A stretch of 64,000 nt of DNA, taken from contig CAXXWD010000009.1 of assembly GCA_963667595.2 (NCBI GenBank), positions 186,001 through 250,000 on the forward strand, read 5' to 3'. Of the stretch, positions 8,119 to 15,335 are shown in pieces. This DNA comes from JAHJQZ01 sp963667595 (GTDB taxonomy: Bacteria > Pseudomonadota > Alphaproteobacteria > Rhizobiales > Devosiaceae). Every line of letters begins with the position of its first letter. The first letter of the stretch is position 1. The translations under genes were made by a program, and so were the position numbers. A model generated the notes under the pieces. It searched no databases, was not told the DNA's origin, and saw only the letters and a list, made by a program, of their open reading frames with translations.

Positions 8119-8892
8119 TCACCCGTCCGAAGTCGCGCCCAGCCAAATCGAAGCACTCTTGAGCGAAGTACACCCGAGCCCTTTGCCCTTGGTGTCGTTC
8201 TTCGCGTGCGCGTTCACGGCCCGAAGGCGCGAGCCGATGATGGCCACCACACCGCCGCCGACAAGCCCAGGCGTACGGCAGACCAAAACGAACCGCTGGC
8301 ACGCCGCCTTGATCGCCTTGGCGGTGTCGCGGCGGAAGTCGGTAACCGTCTTGAAGTTAGGCGCCAGCTTTCCGGTCGACCACATCAACTCGACATTCCG
8401 GCCCGCCTCGCGCTCCAGCTTCCGGCTCGAGGCCAGTTGACACGCATCCTTACAGGCTCGAGTTTCCTTGCAATCCATGGCTTGCAGCACCATATATTCA
8501 TAATACGCGCGTTGTGGCTGATCACGGGCTGCCGCAAGACGCGCGACAATTGTCGACTTGCTCCCGCGAAGGCACGGCCTTGCCAGCCTTGAAAAAGGAG
8601 CGCAATTGTCGACATCTTCAGGAAAGCCCGGCACTTCAATACAGATTGACTTTCCGTCTGTGGCGGCAGACGAGTCCACCCCGTTGGCAGATGCAACGCC
8701 GGACAATCCGGAGTTGGCATTGTATGCCGACGCGTTGTTGGGAGGCTGGGGCTGGCTTGGGAGAAGTTCGTGACGCTCGGCCAGAACTGCCAGGCATTTT
8801 ATGAACGCGCCATTGGGATGCTGACAAGCAGCGCCATCAGCTGGGATATCGACACGAAACGCGACAGCACTTCGGCGAAACCCGGCAATCAA
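8119..8892 (-). pseudogene. IS1182-like transposase remnant
   Basis: The open frame gives 257 residues, but only about residues 155-233 (8194-8430) resemble IS1182-family transposases: LEREAGRNVELMW, LAPNFKTVTDFRRD, KAIKAACQRFVLVC, then VAIIGSRLRAVN. The family reads AIDGSKFKAVN at the last motif, so the first catalytic Asp is Ile here. The rest of the DDE domain is absent: the frame ends 30 residues later. The N-terminal 150 residues look unlike the family and are probably out-of-frame or unrelated. This is a dead, truncated element. Confidence 0.65.
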
Positions 8893-8948
8893 CAGTTTTC
8901 AGGAATTCAGACGGAGCGGCACACGCTCCCAGCAATAAGGAGCGGATC

Positions 8949-9209
8949 ATGCCGCACAAGTTCAAGGTCGGTCAGATGCTGGAGCTGTCTTCAGCGCCCT
9001 TGCACAGCAGTCGGCCCAAGGGTGCCTGCAAGGTCCTCGCCTGCCTGCCCTACGACAACGGGCCGGCCATCTATCGGGTCAAGTGCGTCAACGAAAACAA
9101 TGAACGGGTTGTCGAGGAACCCGACCTGTCTCGCAGCACGACCCCGCCGCCGGCCACTTCGGCGCACGACAACCTGATGAACATCGCGGTCGTTGTCACA
9201 CGGAAATAG
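8949..9209 (+). CDS. small conserved protein of unknown function
   Basis: The protein has 86 residues beginning MPHKFKVGQMLEL and contains YRVKCVNENNERVVEEPDL. This resembles a small rhizobial family with a PHKFKVGQ start and an xYRIKxxxxxxERVVxExxL core, perhaps an SH3-like barrel. A good ribosome-binding site, AAGGAG, lies 8-10 bases upstream. Function is unknown. It is the first intact conserved chromosomal gene after the accessory patch. Confidence 0.75.
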   Translation: MPHKFKVGQMLELSSAPLHSSRPKGACKVLACLPYDNGPAIYRVKCVNENNERVVEEPDLSRSTTPPPATSAHDNLMNIAVVVTRK

Positions 9210-9259
9210 CTTCCGGTGCAGCAGGACGACCGTTGCCCGGACTTCGCGCGACCCCGCTT

Positions 9260-10105
9260 CTAGTTTCCGGCATCGTCGAAGTTGTCGTTTGATGATGGCA
9301 GACCGGTCACCTCATAAGTCCACACGCGGAACGATTTCAGGGTGTGCGGCCCGAAGGAGTTGATGAGCGGGACATCGGCCGCATCACGGCCGCGCGCTAC
9401 GACGATGCGTCCGATGCGGGGCGTGTTGTTGCGCGGATCGAACGTCACCCAATATCCGCCCAGATAGACCTCCATCCAGGCGCTGAAATCGTCGGGCGCC
9501 ATGATCGAAACGCCGATATCTCCGAGAAAGCCGTTCACATAGCGCGCCGGGATATTGAGGCACCGGCAGAATGCGATTGCCAGGTGGGCGTAATCGCGAC
9601 AAACGCCGACTCTTTCCTCATAGGTCTCGAATGCTGTCCGTGTCGATTTCGCCTTCTGGTAGTCGAAGCGGATCATGTCGTGTACGAAATCGCAGATGGC
9701 CTGAACGCGCGCCCAGCCCGGTTGCACGTGGCCGAACAGATCCCAGGCGATCTGGCTCAAGCGATCCGTCTCGCAATAGCGGCTGCCGAGCAGATAGACG
9801 AGGCATTCGTCGGGGATGTCCGGAACCGGCACCTCCCGCGCATCGGTGATTTGGAGATCAGGCTTTCCGCTGTCTTCGATCGTGCCGTCGCTCCAGATGG
9901 TGAAGTCGCCTGCTGGCGCAACAAATCGCCGGCAGACATTGCCGGCGAGATCGAAATAGATGGATGTCTCAACGGGCGGGGTCGTGACCACCCGTTCCGG
10001 GCTGCATACGTCTCCCGTTCGCTCGCCGTGAACGGACATGAGGGAGATCATGGCCGTCGGCTGTGTGCAGGCGACTGTGATTTCATATCCGAACCGAATA
10101 AGCAT
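9260..10105 (-). CDS. transglutaminase-like cysteine peptidase family protein
   Basis: The protein has 281 residues from the ATG at 10105 (MLIRFGYEI), which has AGGAG 6 bases upstream. A longer frame to 10246 would overlap the previous gene and has no family character. An N-terminal beta-rich region is followed by the transglutaminase core: the catalytic Cys169 in RVGVCRDYAHLA, then DDFSAWMEVYLGGYWVTFDPRNN. In the general superfamily the first part of that motif carries the catalytic His; here the position is Ser208. I recall Ser at this place in related rhizobial proteins, so the activity may differ from classical transglutaminases. It lies 137 bp downstream of two small genes on the same strand. 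Confidence 0.88.
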   Translation of the reverse strand: MLIRFGYEITVACTQPTAMISLMSVHGERTGDVCSPERVVTTPPVETSIYFDLAGNVCRRFVAPAGDFTIWSDGTIEDSGKPDLQITDAREVPVPDIPDECLVYLLGSRYCETDRLSQIAWDLFGHVQPGWARVQAICDFVHDMIRFDYQKAKSTRTAFETYEERVGVCRDYAHLAIAFCRCLNIPARYVNGFLGDIGVSIMAPDDFSAWMEVYLGGYWVTFDPRNNTPRIGRIVVARGRDAADVPLINSFGPHTLKSFRVWTYEVTGLPSSNDNFDDAGN

Positions 10106-10242
10106 TCCGGCTCCTTTTCTGGACGTTTGTTGGTGGTCGGAAAAGGCGCCGCTATCCCGTCTCGGACGGCATGTTGTCAACGTCCGTCGGCCGGCTGGGA
10201 AATGCCCCGATCGCAAGTTTCGCGCGTCGCGGGCAGGGGGGG

Positions 10243-10545
10243 TCAACGATGCCAGTTGCCCACACCATCGATGTTTCCCGTCACCTCGAAATCGAAAAAC
10301 CGTCCGACAGGGCGGTCGGCGTTCGGTCGCTTGATTTCGAGCACCTCGCCGGCATCCGTCAGCAATTGCATATGGGACACACCAACCAGATTCGCCGCCA
10401 AGTCGCCCTTAAGCGACATTTCACCCGAGGCCTTGACCAGACCCTGGTTGAGCCGAAAAACCTCGATTTCGTAATTGGCATTGGCCACGGCAGAGCCCAT
10501 GCGCTGGAGCACACCGCGACCTGAAATCTTCCCAAGATATTGCAT
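10243..10545 (-). CDS. small conserved protein of unknown function
   Basis: The protein has 100 residues (MQYLGKISGRGVLQRMG...). It looks like a compact beta-rich domain: YEIEVFRLNQGLVKASGEM and VLEIKRPNADRPVGRFFDFEV. Its ATG overlaps the stop of the preceding gene (TGATG), indicating coupling. It is the third gene of a small-gene run 10977-10243. I do not recognise a named family. Confidence 0.7.
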   Translation of the reverse strand: MQYLGKISGRGVLQRMGSAVANANYEIEVFRLNQGLVKASGEMSLKGDLAANLVGVSHMQLLTDAGEVLEIKRPNADRPVGRFFDFEVTGNIDGVGNWHR

Positions 10546-10832
10546 CAGTGGCAGCTTTCCATTTGTTCCATTTCGCGTACGTCGTCCGTCATCACCGCTT
10601 CGAGTTCGTGCGGTTCGATCATATAGACCTGTTGACTTGCGGCATTTGCACCAATTGCCGTGAGATGCAGCATGGTTGCGACACGCCGATAGGCCATGAA
10701 GCTCAGTCCATCGATTTTTATCTCGTCGACGACCAGCCGGTTGGATCCGGCCGGCTGGGGAACGCCCACCGAAGGCAGAGCGAACGGGTGTCGAAAGGTA
10801 ACGACGGATTCGGTGCTTCGAATGTCCGGCAT
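10545..10832 (-). CDS. small conserved protein of unknown function
   Basis: The gene encodes 95 residues from the ATG at 10832 (MPDIRSTESVVTFRHPF). The frame is open further upstream, but that part overlaps a better small gene in another frame (10837-10977). The predicted fold is mostly beta (LVVDEIKIDGLSFMAYRRVATML) with an acidic tail. It starts 4 bp after the stop of the 46-residue gene and ends overlapping the next start, so the three are an operon. Confidence 0.68.
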   Translation of the reverse strand: MPDIRSTESVVTFRHPFALPSVGVPQPAGSNRLVVDEIKIDGLSFMAYRRVATMLHLTAIGANAASQQVYMIEPHELEAVMTDDVREMEQMESCH

Positions 10833-10836
10833 GACC

Positions 10837-10977
10837 CTAGCGCCCCTTTTTCGGAGCTGCGGAACGCTCGAGCTTTTCGGAGATCGACAGACCCGAAGTG
10901 GGAAGGTTTTCCTTGGGGGCCTTTGCCGCCTTTGGCTTTTTCGGCTCCCGATTGCTGCGTTTCTGACCTTTTGCCAC
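10837..10977 (-). CDS. 46-residue lysine-rich small protein (MAKGQKRSNRE family), GTG start
   Basis: This gene is easily missed because it starts with GTG and is short. It encodes 46 residues beginning MAKGQKRSNREPKKPK, with a Lys/Pro/Ala-rich first half and SISEKLER near the end. Similar tiny basic proteins with the same MAKGQxRSNRE start are common in alphaproteobacteria. GGAAGG lies about 8 bases upstream of the GTG. It is the first gene of a four-base-spaced small-gene operon. The basic composition would fit nucleic-acid or ribosome binding, but the function is unknown. Confidence 0.72.
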   Translation of the reverse strand: MAKGQKRSNREPKKPKAAKAPKENLPTSGLSISEKLERSAAPKKGR

Positions 10978-11507
10978 GTTTCACTACCTTCCGCCGCCAT
11001 AAAGGCGGTCATTGCCGGGGTCGATCAAAAAACGAAAGGCTGCGCGCGCCGACCCAGTGCTAAGGTCGCCCACAGAAAGCAAGGTCGCATCAAAGGACCA
11101 TACGGATAGATTGCTGCGCCAGAGACCAAACAACGGAATCAATTTTCCCGAAAACCAGAAACGGAAACGGGCGCGAGAGTCGAAGATAAATGGTAAAAAC
11201 CATCAAATCTTCCCTTTGAACAATATGGTCCTTTCCACGATCCCTATCAAGAGGAATGGGATTTATTTTTTTCGGAGACAAAATTTATACTCATTCAAAA
11301 TTGTATTTTGACATGGATTTTTTGCAAAATTCCAGTTCAGTCCATCGCTTTTTTCCGAAAATTTCTTGTGTCGGAGAGAAAATATTGCCATGATGTATTT
11401 GGTGTGTTCGCCGGCAAGACCGCGACACGATCAGCCGGACGGCCAATCCCGGCACTTTGATTTTCTTCCCGTCGAGGCACACGGAACCTGACTGTATGGA
11501 GGCTCAA
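10978..11507. other. intergenic region with an AT-rich core
   Basis: I see no gene in these 530 bp. The part from about 11120 to 11400 is strikingly AT-rich compared with its surroundings, with runs such as TTTATTTTTTTC and GGATTTTTTGC. It separates the minus-strand small-gene operon from the plus-strand genes starting at 11508, so it should hold divergent promoters. TTGACA at 11308-11313 is a possible -35 box, but no good -10 follows. Confidence 0.5.
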
Positions 11508-11702
11508 GTGGCCGATCCAACGAAAGTCGTTCGTTTCCCGAACAGGAAAAAACTGCATCTGGTCTGGAGTTCCCCTTCGCTCGAAGATTCCGACGCGACG
11601 GCACAAGAATCCGAGAACGCCTGTCGACAGCCCGGTGACGCAACGGTTTCCACGCCGCGTCGACCCGGCGACGGGTCGACCACGCCCACAAAGACGGATT
11701 GA
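11508..11702 (+). CDS. small hypothetical protein
   Basis: The gene encodes 64 residues from a GTG at 11508 (MADPTKVVRFPNRKKLHLVW), chosen because GGAGG lies 5 bases upstream; an ATG at 11496 has no such site. The first 20 residues look conserved in style (VVRFPNRKK). The rest is low-complexity and rich in Ser, Thr and Asp. It precedes the DUF1488 gene by 46 bp. Real coding status is moderately likely. Confidence 0.5.
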   Translation: MADPTKVVRFPNRKKLHLVWSSPSLEDSDATAQESENACRQPGDATVSTPRRPGDGSTTPTKTD

Positions 11703-11748
11703 GCCGTCAATCGGCCGGAACCGCTGGCCGCATATGGAGCACAAGCCA

Positions 11749-12018
11749 ATGTCTATCGGATTTCCGAACAGGATCCGCAGCTACGACGCCCGCAACAAAC
11801 GCGTTCGTTTCTGGGGGCATGACAGTGCCATCGAAATCGCCTTTTTCCTCGACGAGGACGCACTGTTTTTCATGACGCCCGGGTTGCCGTCGGACGAGCC
11901 GGCCATCCTCAAGGCCTTCGATGCCAACTGGTCGCGCATCATGGACGTCGCCAGCCGCGCCTATGGCCGCACCCACACGCACGCGCACATCCTGGGCGCC
12001 AAGGATTTCGGCGACTGA
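11749..12018 (+). CDS. DUF1488 family protein
   Basis: The gene encodes 89 residues from the ATG at 11749 (MSIGFPNRIRSYDARNKRV), with GGAG 9 bases upstream. The motifs FPNxxRSYD, VRFWGHDSAIEIAFF and LKAFDANWSRIMDVA match the DUF1488 family, common in rhizobia and of unknown function. A 13-bp tandem duplication begins just before the stop codon. Confidence 0.85.
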   Translation: MSIGFPNRIRSYDARNKRVRFWGHDSAIEIAFFLDEDALFFMTPGLPSDEPAILKAFDANWSRIMDVASRAYGRTHTHAHILGAKDFGD

Positions 12019-12030
12019 TTTCGGCGACTG
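12005..12030 (+). repeat. 13-bp tandem duplication over the DUF1488 stop codon
   Basis: ATTTCGGCGACTG at 12005-12017 is repeated exactly at 12018-12030. The first copy encodes the last codons of the DUF1488 gene and the stop, so the duplication leaves the protein unchanged. It is a recent-looking slippage event. Confidence 0.85.
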
Positions 12031-12151
12031 ATTTCCGGTTCGTCGGTATTGAAGCGCCCATTCCGGACTGGCGCCCGGCAGTATAGACCGGGCCAGATGA
12101 GATGCCGGCCCGTCTCTGATTTCAGCGTTGGCGCTTCCTTGCGGAAAAGCC

Positions 12152-12502
12152 TCAGCTTTTGTTTTCCAGCGCCGTCAGGCAGAGCTGTGCCAGCACGTGA
12201 TTCGTCTTTTCCCCTCCCAAGGGCGTTGCCCATCCCGCCTTTTCGATGATCGCCTGATGCTGGTAGCTGGCGGCCTTGTCGAGTTCCTCCTGCACGGCGA
12301 CCCGGTTCGGATCGTTCTGCGATTTTAGAACGCAATAGGGTGTCAAGGCGGAAGCAACCGCCGTTTGCGTCTGCTTGTCTGCCATGTCCTGTGCTGTCCC
12401 GCCGGTGACCCAGCCACCCCAGGTGAAGCCCAGAATAGCTAATACGACGGCACCCGATGCCGCGCCCACGAGCGCGGGTTTCGTCCATTCCGGCAATTGC
12501 AT
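12152..12502 (-). CDS. single-helix membrane protein with GGWVTGG motif, paralog 1
   Basis: The gene encodes 116 residues from the ATG at 12502 (MQLPEWTKPALVG). One transmembrane helix (about 9-31) ends in GGWVTGGTA (29-37). A soluble domain follows with Cys57, GWAT at 90-93 and Cys108. The protein at 25633-25977 has the same motif and cysteines at identical positions and can be aligned without gaps to about residue 110. Two conserved Cys in a domain just outside the membrane suggest a periplasmic disulfide, but that is inference. The function is unknown. Confidence 0.78.
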   Translation of the reverse strand: MQLPEWTKPALVGAASGAVVLAILGFTWGGWVTGGTAQDMADKQTQTAVASALTPYCVLKSQNDPNRVAVQEELDKAASYQHQAIIEKAGWATPLGGEKTNHVLAQLCLTALENKS

Positions 12503-12825
12503 GATTTTTCCAATCGATAGGTGCGCCGGCAATATTGCGGACGCTCCAAAAATACTAACACATGTATTTATCCGGAGCGAATTATTAGTTTTAGAAGCGG
12601 CCGGCGTATCAAAATTCGCCTTTTACAGTTTTGGCCTTGAAAAAAACATTTTGGCGGCCTATTTATCCCAGCATACGTTTTCAGCCGTCCTTGGCTATCT
12701 GATCTGCCGGCCCGCCGGCGTGCTTGGTTTCCCGTTGACATTGCGAACGTTTCGGTTCCTGCGCCTGTTGCGCATGGAAAACTCGTCCGCATGCGCTACG
12801 CTCGGGCACAATAAGGCAATCACTC
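12503..12825. other. intergenic region upstream of the cold-shock gene
   Basis: No gene is seen in these 323 bp. The region lies between divergent genes and should contain both promoters and the 5' leader of the cold-shock mRNA. TTGACA at 12735-12740 is a possible -35 box, but I cannot place a convincing -10. Confidence 0.45.
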
Positions 12826-13035
12826 ATGACCACTGGAACGGTTAAGTTCTTCAATTCCACCAAAGGCTTTGGCTTCATCACTCCCGACGACGGCGGAAAG
12901 GACGCGTTCGTCCACGTCTCCGCGGTCGAGAGGGCCGGGATGAGCGGTCTGGCAGAAGGCCAGAAGCTCTCCTACGACCTCGAGAACGGTCGGGACGGCA
13001 AGGTTTCGGCAACGAACCTGCAGATGGCCGATTAG
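12826..13035 (+). CDS. cold-shock domain protein, CspA family
   Basis: The protein has 69 residues, the standard length. The RNA-binding motifs RNP1 (KGFGFIT, 13-19) and RNP2 (DAFVHVS, 26-32) are intact. Such proteins bind single-stranded RNA and melt structures at low temperature or under stress. AAGG lies about 9 bases upstream of the ATG. A strong hairpin follows the stop within 10 bp. A DEAD-box helicase gene lies 660 bp downstream, a frequent functional partner in cold adaptation. Confidence 0.96.
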   Translation: MTTGTVKFFNSTKGFGFITPDDGGKDAFVHVSAVERAGMSGLAEGQKLSYDLENGRDGKVSATNLQMAD

Positions 13036-13043
13036 GCATGAAA

Positions 13044-13071
13044 ACGGGGCCGTCTTCAGAGACGGTCCCGT
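13044..13071 (+). terminator. 12-bp hairpin after the cold-shock gene
   Basis: ACGGGGCCGTCT (13044-13055) pairs with AGACGGTCCCGT (13060-13071) across a TCAG loop, with one G-U pair. No U-run follows, so it may act as an mRNA 3' stabiliser or partial terminator before the next gene at 13094. Confidence 0.6.
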
Positions 13072-13093
13072 ACCCCCTTCAAGGATAATAATA

Positions 13094-13321
13094 ATGCAAA
13101 CACCTGCGCGAAAGCGCGCCGAAACTCTTTTTGCCGAGTTCACCCGACTGGTGGACCACGTCGCCAAATCGAGCGAGCCGACCAATGATCGGCCCACACC
13201 CCGCGCCAGCGGCCCGAAGACACTGCATCTGCCCTCCGACAAACAACCCTTTCAGACGGGATGGCAAATTGCCAAATCCCGCCGCACTGTAAAAACGGCA
13301 AACACCGGATCGGCATCCTGA
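13094..13321 (+). CDS. small hypothetical protein downstream of the cold-shock gene
   Basis: The protein has 75 residues (MQTPARKRAETLFAEFTRL...). A short N-terminal helix is followed by a basic, probably disordered tail. AAGGA lies 6 bases upstream of the ATG. It is 58 bp after the cold-shock gene on the same strand, separated by the hairpin, and could be co-transcribed. I recognise no family. Confidence 0.6.
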   Translation: MQTPARKRAETLFAEFTRLVDHVAKSSEPTNDRPTPRASGPKTLHLPSDKQPFQTGWQIAKSRRTVKTANTGSAS

Positions 13322-13695
13322 TCCGAAGCCGGACACGCCAGGAAATGGGAACCGACCGTGCAGAGGTCCGTTCCCCTTCGCATCCGAGCCGACTGCTCAC
13401 TTGCGATAAAAGCCATTCAGTCTAGATAGACATCTTCCTGCCCCTGGGCGCGGCGATCATTGGATCGATCCGACAGGACCAATCGGGGCACCAGGCTTCT
13501 CTTCTTTCCGGCCAATGCGGCAAGCGGCGAAGCGGATCCGGGCACCGGGCCCGGACGCGACAGCGCGTTTCGAGTGCACATCTTCGCCGCTGCTTGTTTT
13601 TCAAAATTGACAATTGCCGTCCAAAGGCACTTGGGCCGCTCGGGAGCCGGATGCGCGGTGGATTTTGCGCGCCGCTCCAAACCGAAAAGAACCAT
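13322..13695. other. intergenic region upstream of the helicase gene
   Basis: No gene is seen in these 374 bp. The main features are the imperfect hairpin or promoter-like site at 13347-13374 and a likely long 5' leader for the helicase. Such leaders are common for DEAD-box helicase genes that are autoregulated or cold-regulated, but I can identify no structure. Confidence 0.45.
13347..13374 (+). promoter_or_regulatory. GGAAC-N16-CGTT site within an imperfect hairpin
   Basis: GGAAC (13348-13352) and CGTT (13369-13372) are 16 bp apart, which fits the EcfG general-stress sigma factor consensus of alphaproteobacteria. The same bases form an imperfect inverted repeat (GGGAAC-c-GACC ... GGTC-c-GTTCCC), so it could instead be the terminator of the preceding gene. 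Confidence 0.35.
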
Positions 13696-15027
13696 ATGAC
13701 TATAGCAACCTTTGCAGATTTCGATCTGCCCCTGAGCCTTGTCCATTCGCTCGAACGGGCCGGCTTCACCACCCCCACGCCTATCCAGGCCAAGGCCATT
13801 CCGGCCCAGCTTCAGGGCCGCGATATCCTCGGCATCGCCCAGACCGGATCGGGAAAGACGGCCGCCTTTGCCTTGCCTATTCTTGCCGGCCTCTTGGCCA
13901 GCAAGATCCGGCGCAAGCCGATGAGCACGGCGGCGCTTGTTCTCGCACCGACCCGCGAACTCGCCGTGCAGATCGATGAGATGATCCGCGCCTATGCCGG
14001 CCCGTCTCACCTGACCACGGCCCTTGTTCTCGGCGGTGTCTCCCGTTCGGCGCAGGTGCAAAAGCTGGCGCGTGGCGTCGACATCGTCGTTGCGACGCCG
14101 GGGCGGCTGTCCGACCTGCTTGAGGACCGCAAGATTTACCTCGGCGACACCCGCTATCTCGTGCTCGACGAGGCTGATCGCATGCTCGACATGGGCTTCA
14201 TCGCGCCGGTCCGGAAAATCGCCGCCAAATGTGCCTCTCCGCGCCAGACTGCGTTGTTCTCGGCAACCATGGCGCCTGAGATCGAAAAGCTCGCAGCGAG
14301 CCTCTTGACCGAACCGGTGCGCGTCGAGGCCACCCCGCAGGGCACGACCGTTGCCACCATCGACCAGCGCGTCATCTTTGCCGACACCAGGCAGAAGCGT
14401 GACGTGCTCAACCAGCTTCTCACCGACCCCGATATGACGCGGGTGATCGTTTTCGCGCGCACCAAGCATGGTGCGGACAAGGTGTCGAAGAATCTCGAAT
14501 ATGACGGCCACGCCGTCTCCGCCATTCACGGCAACAAGAGCCAGGCTGCGCGCCAGGCGGCTCTCAGCGATTTCCGCTCCGGCAAGGTCAGACTGCTGGT
14601 CGCAACTGATATCGCCGCCCGCGGCATCGACGTGCCGGACATCTCCCATGTCGTCAATTTCGACCTGCCGGACGATGCAGAGAATTATGTTCACCGCATC
14701 GGTCGCACGGCCCGCAATGGCGCGACCGGTCAGGCCATCTCACTTGTCGACGGTGCCGAGAGATCAAAGCTCCGCGGCGTTGAAAAGCTCATTCGCATCA
14801 CCCTGCCCAGGAGCGGAGAAATCGCCCCGCCGGCAGGGCCGGCAGAAACGGTGGAAGCGGCGAGGGGGTCTGCCCCTCGACCCAAAACCGGCGAGCGCCA
14901 TTTTGCGAAGACGCAAGGTCGACCGAGCAACAAACCCGGGATACGCCACCAGGCCGGCAACAAGCCCTGGTGGGCAAAGCTTGGCGAAGACAACGCGCCA
15001 AACAAGCAAGCGCGGTCTGCGAGCTGA
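13696..15027 (+). CDS. DEAD-box ATP-dependent RNA helicase (RhlE/DeaD-like)
   Basis: The gene encodes 443 residues from the ATG at 13696 (MTIATFADFDLPLSLV), which fits the family start; the longer frame upstream does not. In order: Q-motif region TPTPIQAKAIP, Walker A AQTGSGKT (residues 48-55), PTRELAVQI, ATPGRL, DEAD (158-161), SAT, then the second domain with VIVFARTKHGA, ATDIAARGIDVP and HRIGRTARNG. The C-terminal 70 residues form a basic tail that would bind RNA. It unwinds short RNA duplexes in ribosome assembly or mRNA decay. The position near the cold-shock gene suggests a cold or stress role. Confidence 0.95.
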   Translation: MTIATFADFDLPLSLVHSLERAGFTTPTPIQAKAIPAQLQGRDILGIAQTGSGKTAAFALPILAGLLASKIRRKPMSTAALVLAPTRELAVQIDEMIRAYAGPSHLTTALVLGGVSRSAQVQKLARGVDIVVATPGRLSDLLEDRKIYLGDTRYLVLDEADRMLDMGFIAPVRKIAAKCASPRQTALFSATMAPEIEKLAASLLTEPVRVEATPQGTTVATIDQRVIFADTRQKRDVLNQLLTDPDMTRVIVFARTKHGADKVSKNLEYDGHAVSAIHGNKSQAARQAALSDFRSGKVRLLVATDIAARGIDVPDISHVVNFDLPDDAENYVHRIGRTARNGATGQAISLVDGAERSKLRGVEKLIRITLPRSGEIAPPAGPAETVEAARGSAPRPKTGERHFAKTQGRPSNKPGIRHQAGNKPWWAKLGEDNAPNKQARSAS

Positions 15028-15335
15028 GCCGAAACGCGCTCACGCGCCTCAAGGGTGGCCGAACGGCAATCCGTCACAAACGCAGATGGTCGATACGATC
15101 GTCTGCGTGACCATGGCGTTTGCGTCTGACCGCTTTTGGAGCGCCATTTCAATACGTTCCGGCACAAGGTGATCAGGCACCGCCCGACCTTCTGTCGCGC
15201 TATGACGTGCCTATCCCGCCGCGCGTCCTGCACACCGGTATTTCGGCGCGGCGAGTGGCGGGTCGACCCGAACGTTTCGAAAAACGGCGTTCCACGCCCG
15301 AGAAGTCTCAGGAGGTGGTTGCCAGAAAGACAGCC
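15028..15335. other. intergenic region upstream of ndvB
   Basis: These 308 bp are partly open in the ndvB frame (from 15120), but that part has no family character and I treat it as leader. A Shine-Dalgarno-like AGGAGG lies at 15310-15315. Confidence 0.5.

Noticed and set aside
13417..14694. 425-residue minus-strand frame opposite the helicase
   Set aside because: Antisense shadow of a DEAD-box helicase with all motifs present.
15120..15335. Longer N-terminus for the glucan synthase
   Set aside because: The extra 72 residues lack family character, and the start at 15336 gives the usual length.
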